From contig CP069437.1 in NCBI GenBank assembly GCA_016888885.1, positions 1,736,001 to 1,800,000 on the forward strand: a stretch of 64,000 nucleotides of DNA, given 5' to 3'. This DNA is from Faucicola sp902506215 (GTDB lineage: Bacteria > Pseudomonadota > Gammaproteobacteria > Pseudomonadales > Moraxellaceae). Below the pieces are notes generated by a model that was not told the origin of the DNA, did no database searches, and saw only the letters and a program-made list of their open reading frames with translations. Of this stretch, positions 61,213 to 64,000 are shown piece after piece. A program made the position numbers and the translations under genes. Each line of letters begins with the position of its first letter. The first letter of the stretch is position 1.

Positions 61213-63225
61213 TTAGCGTTTATCCACAAAGTCCATACGTTGAATTCGCATGGCATTGATAATGGCTAATAAAGCCACACCCACATCAGCAAATACTGCC
61301 TCCCACATCGTCGCCACACCGCCAGCACCCAATATTAGTACAATAGCTTTGACCACAAATGCCAAGGTAATATTTTGCCAAACAATTTTACGGGTTTGTT
61401 TGCCAATATTAATCGCCATTGGAATTTTTGATGGTTTATCATCTTGAATGACCACGTCAGCGGTTTCAATTGTGGCATCACTGCCCAAGCCTCCCATAGC
61501 AATACCCACATCACTTAAAGCGACGACAGGAGCATCATTTACTCCATCTCCCACAAATGCCACGGTTTGTTTTTTATTGGCTTTATTAGAAGGTTGGTCT
61601 TTGATAGTTTTTAAGTGGGTTACTTTATCTTCAGGCAATAAATCACCGAAATAACGTTCAATGTGTAACTTGTCGGCGACTGACTTTACTACGGCGGTTT
61701 TATCACCACTTAACATTGTAGTCGTGACCCCAAGCTGTTTTAAGGTATCAACGGCATGAGAAGCATCTGCTTTGATTTGGTCGGCAATGGTAAGAAAGCC
61801 CACATATTGCCCTGCATACGCCATAACGATGACAGTATCAATACTTTGAGCCACTTCGCTAGGATATTGAATATTAAATTTATCCAATAATTTTGCATTT
61901 CCTGCTAAAAAAGATTGCCCCTTGATACTAGCGGTTAAACCATACCCCGCAATCTCCTGCACATTGTCTAGGGCAATCGTGCTATCGACTTGCCCAACAT
62001 ACTCGTGGACTGCGGTAGCTATGGGATGCGTAGATTTGCTTTCTATAGCATTTAGATAGCCTAGCATCATATTTGGGTCAAAGGCTGGCTCAATGTTTAC
62101 CTCTTGGACTTTGAACACCCCCTCAGTCATCGTTCCCGTTTTATCCATCACCACATTGTCAATGGTCGCTAGGGTATCTAAAAAATTACTGCCCTTAAAT
62201 AAAATTCCATTACGGCTACCTGCCCCAATACCACCAAAATAGCCAAGCGGAATCGAAATCACCAAAGCACAAGGGCAAGATATGACTAAAAATACCAAAG
62301 CCCGATACAGCCAATTACTAAACACATAATCAGCCACAAAGAAATAGGGTACAAGGGTAATAGCAATCGCTAAGGCAACTACTATCGGGGTATAAATTTT
62401 GGCAAACTTACTGATAAAAAGCTCAGTCGGGGCTTTTTGGCGGGTCGCATCTTGCACTAAGGCTAAAATTTTAGACAGCTTGGAATCTTGATAAGCAGTC
62501 GTAACTCTAATTTGCACCACATTTTGTAAATTAATCATCCCTGCCAATACCACATCGCCTTGACGTTTGGTATCGGGTTTACTTTCCCCTGTCAAAGCCG
62601 AGGTATTAAATGAAGCGGTATCAGAAAGTAAGACCCCATCCAGTGCTAGCTTTTCACCTGCTTTTAGCTGAATAATTTGTTCGACACCCACGGATATAGC
62701 TTTAACAATGCTGGGTTGGTTATTTTCAATGATGGTGACCTCATCAGGACGTTGGTCAAGCAAAGCTTTGATATTTCCCTTTGCACGTTGTACTGCCATT
62801 GCTTGAAAGATTTCCCCTATAGTATAAAAAAGCATGACGGCAACACCCTCGGGGTATTCGCCAATGGCAAATGCCCCAATGGTCGCAATACCCATCAGAA
62901 AAAATTCTGAAAACCAATTGCCAGACTTGATACTTTCAAAAGCCTCTCTTAACACAGGAAAGCCCACAGGAATATAAGCAATGGCATATACAATAAAGCG
63001 TGGTATTTCCGTGAACCATACAGGTTTTATCACATGGTCAAGCACTAGCCCAATGGCTAATACCACAAAGGCAATTATCGCTGGTAAAAAAAGCTGAAAC
63101 GTGGTTTTGTCACCTGTGTCATGCGACTGGTCATGCCCATCTTCATTACTGTGACCCTCATGGTTGCCATGGCTAGCGGTTATGATTTTTTCTTCCTCGT
63201 CGGTACAGCAACAATTTTTTGACAT
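61213..63225 (-). CDS. cadA: Cadmium/zinc/lead-exporting P1B-type ATPase
   Basis: A 670-residue inner-membrane pump of the P1B-2 type. The N-terminus lacks the usual CxxC metal domain and instead has a Cys/His-rich stretch (KNCCCTDEEEK, GNHEGHSNEDGHDQSHD). The metal path is Cys-Pro-Cys in VISCPCALVISIPLGYFGG, the phosphorylated Asp is in MDKTGTMTEG, the phosphatase loop is FNTSALTGES, and the hinge is VGDGVNDAPVVALSDVGIAMGG. CPC with this SxxEGxGxA-free ending fits Cd/Zn/Pb export rather than copper. It is regulated by the divergent MerR-type gene through the promoter at 63265-63295. Confidence 0.93.
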   Translation of the reverse strand: MSKNCCCTDEEEKIITASHGNHEGHSNEDGHDQSHDTGDKTTFQLFLPAIIAFVVLAIGLVLDHVIKPVWFTEIPRFIVYAIAYIPVGFPVLREAFESIKSGNWFSEFFLMGIATIGAFAIGEYPEGVAVMLFYTIGEIFQAMAVQRAKGNIKALLDQRPDEVTIIENNQPSIVKAISVGVEQIIQLKAGEKLALDGVLLSDTASFNTSALTGESKPDTKRQGDVVLAGMINLQNVVQIRVTTAYQDSKLSKILALVQDATRQKAPTELFISKFAKIYTPIVVALAIAITLVPYFFVADYVFSNWLYRALVFLVISCPCALVISIPLGYFGGIGAGSRNGILFKGSNFLDTLATIDNVVMDKTGTMTEGVFKVQEVNIEPAFDPNMMLGYLNAIESKSTHPIATAVHEYVGQVDSTIALDNVQEIAGYGLTASIKGQSFLAGNAKLLDKFNIQYPSEVAQSIDTVIVMAYAGQYVGFLTIADQIKADASHAVDTLKQLGVTTTMLSGDKTAVVKSVADKLHIERYFGDLLPEDKVTHLKTIKDQPSNKANKKQTVAFVGDGVNDAPVVALSDVGIAMGGLGSDATIETADVVIQDDKPSKIPMAINIGKQTRKIVWQNITLAFVVKAIVLILGAGGVATMWEAVFADVGVALLAIINAMRIQRMDFVDKR

Positions 63226-63264
63226 ACGACACCTTTCTAATGGTTTTATTAAAGATTACCTGTT

Positions 63265-63295
63265 ACTATAAACCCTGTAGTCACTACAGGGTCAA
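63265..63295 (-). promoter_or_regulatory. MerR-type cadA promoter and operator
   Basis: On the minus strand TTGACC (63295-63290) and TATAGT (63270-63265) are 19 bp apart, the over-long spacer of MerR-activated promoters. The perfect palindrome ACCCTGTAGT-C-ACTACAGGGT (63272-63292) sits in the spacer as the regulator site. Confidence 0.93.
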
Positions 63296-63330
63296 GTAAT
63301 AATAATCCAAGTCATACGAAAAGGTCACTT

Positions 63331-63783
63331 ATGTCTATATTTAAAATCAGCGAGTTAAGTAAAAAAACAGGGATTAATATCGAAACTATCCGTTACTATG
63401 AGAAAATTGGGGCGATAAATAAAGCCAGTCGAGGCGAAAATGCGTACCGCTATTTTAACCAGCATGCTATTGAACAATTAGAATTTATTAAAACCTGTCG
63501 TTCATTAGGTTTTACAATGCAAGAAATTAAGGCTTTTAATCAACTTAAGCAAAATCCCAACCAAAGCTGTGTGATAGCGGATGAGCTGGTTGCTAGTCAT
63601 TTGGCACAGATTGAACAAAAAATACAGCAATTACAAACTATTCAGGCTCTATTGCAAACAATGAGCAATTGCCAGCAAGATTCTGTCGATAAGTGTAGAG
63701 TAATTCATTCATTACAATTTGCACCCACTTTAGCAGAGGAAGGGATTAATCTATCTACGACAGAGCTAGAGGCAATACGATAG
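63331..63783 (+). CDS. cadR: MerR-family metal-responsive regulator (CadR/PbrR type)
   Basis: A 150-residue MerR protein: winged helix with FKISELSKKTGINIETIRYYEKIGAI, then the dimerising coiled coil and a metal loop. Cys80 (NQSCVIADE), Cys114 (SNCQQDS) and Cys122 (VDKCRVIH) match the three cysteines that bind Pb(II)/Cd(II) in PbrR and CadR. When bound by metal it untwists the 19-bp promoter to turn on cadA. It is divergent from cadA with a shared 105-bp region. The exact metal cannot be told. Confidence 0.92.
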   Translation: MSIFKISELSKKTGINIETIRYYEKIGAINKASRGENAYRYFNQHAIEQLEFIKTCRSLGFTMQEIKAFNQLKQNPNQSCVIADELVASHLAQIEQKIQQLQTIQALLQTMSNCQQDSVDKCRVIHSLQFAPTLAEEGINLSTTELEAIR

Positions 63784-63785
63784 AG

Positions 63786-63818
63786 GCAACATATAATGAT
63801 TAGGTATCTATATGTTGC
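63786..63818. other. Hairpin after cadR
   Basis: GCAACATATA (63786-63795) pairs with TATATGTTGC (63809-63818) around a 13-base loop just after the cadR stop. It lacks a T run, so it may be a weak terminator or only an RNA end structure. Confidence 0.5.
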
Positions 63819-63850
63819 TCCTAATAGAACAGTTTACTGCCAATTCTGAC

Positions 63851-64000
63851 TTAAGATTTGGGCTCAATCTTTTCCCCGTCTTCCTTAAGAAAAGTTTTGG
63901 TTAAAGGCGTATCAATCAAATCTAGCACCACTTCGGACGGACGGCACAGCTTAACGCCTTGTTTTTTACCATTTTCGGATACCACGATTGGGCGGTTGAT
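63851..64000 (-). CDS. arsC: Arsenate reductase (ArsC, glutaredoxin type), partial
   Basis: Only the C-terminal 49 residues are in the window; the start is beyond the right edge. INRPIVV near the edge and GVKLCRPSEVVLDLIDTPL match the ArsC/YfgD-type arsenate reductase C-terminus (NRPIVVT...RPSEVVLDIL). Such enzymes reduce arsenate with glutaredoxin. It extends the metal(loid)-resistance block past the window. The active-site Cys is not visible. Confidence 0.85.
   Translation of the reverse strand: MNRPIVVSENGKKQGVKLCRPSEVVLDLIDTPLTKTFLKEDGEKIEPKS

Overview
The window looks like chromosome from a Moraxellaceae bacterium, most like Moraxella osloensis (Faucicola) or a close relative. This rests on gene content and order (pcnB-folK-panB-panC-rapZ-darP, ubiG-mupP-yciK, a leucine/isovalerate liu operon), on protein sequences that read as Acinetobacter/Psychrobacter/Moraxella type, and on a moderate base composition with AT-rich gaps. 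The species is an inference; no database search was possible.

Positions 1-50,060 are mostly ordinary core genome. The order is: a TPR protein cut by the left edge; hemA (tetrapyrrole synthesis) and glnD (nitrogen signalling); an MFS exporter; darP, rapZ, panC, panB, folK and pcnB on the minus strand (pantothenate and folate synthesis with RNA metabolism); a ComEA-like protein and a small Lys/His-rich secreted protein; mazG; ugd and a phosphomannomutase (sugar nucleotides); dsbA; ubiG-mupP-yciK and a small zinc-finger protein; a decayed phospholipase D gene; a crotonase; a GacS/BarA-type hybrid kinase; cysM, a DEDD exonuclease and a FAH-family hydrolase; a PreP-like M16 protease; a DinB-like protein; and an adenosine kinase gene that carries a perfect parS-like 16-mer. 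A minus-strand operon follows for leucine/isovalerate catabolism (acyl-CoA synthetase, liuB, liuC, an unrelated secreted protein, liuD, liuE, liuA). A run of small envelope and housekeeping genes (lipoprotein, SirB-like, BolA, YeaL/DUF441, M48 protease) leads to a tRNA-Gly(GCC).

From the tRNA-Gly to the right edge the window is accessory. Beside the tRNA lie 11-bp direct repeats and palindromes that resemble an integration site. Next come a 630-residue FtsK-like protein whose Walker A and B motifs are destroyed while its DNA-reading gamma domain looks intact, and a small orphan protein behind a palindromic promoter. A 1.15-kb IS4-like element has cut off the end of an alcohol dehydrogenase gene. 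A nest of an IS5-like remnant, a complete IS630 element and an IS3-like remnant follows, and it abuts a truncated P-type metal ATPase. The last part is a metal-resistance block: dsbD, lspA, a DsbA-like lipoprotein, cadA, its divergent MerR-type regulator with a classical 19-bp-spacer promoter, and the start of an arsenate reductase gene at the edge.

The strongest candidate for something undescribed is the ATPase-dead FtsK paralogue with its small neighbour at 50,484-52,734. Other points to check are the parS-like site inside adenosine kinase, the perfect 21-bp inverted repeat near 31,950, the gene inserted in the liu operon, and the long basic tail on PcnB.
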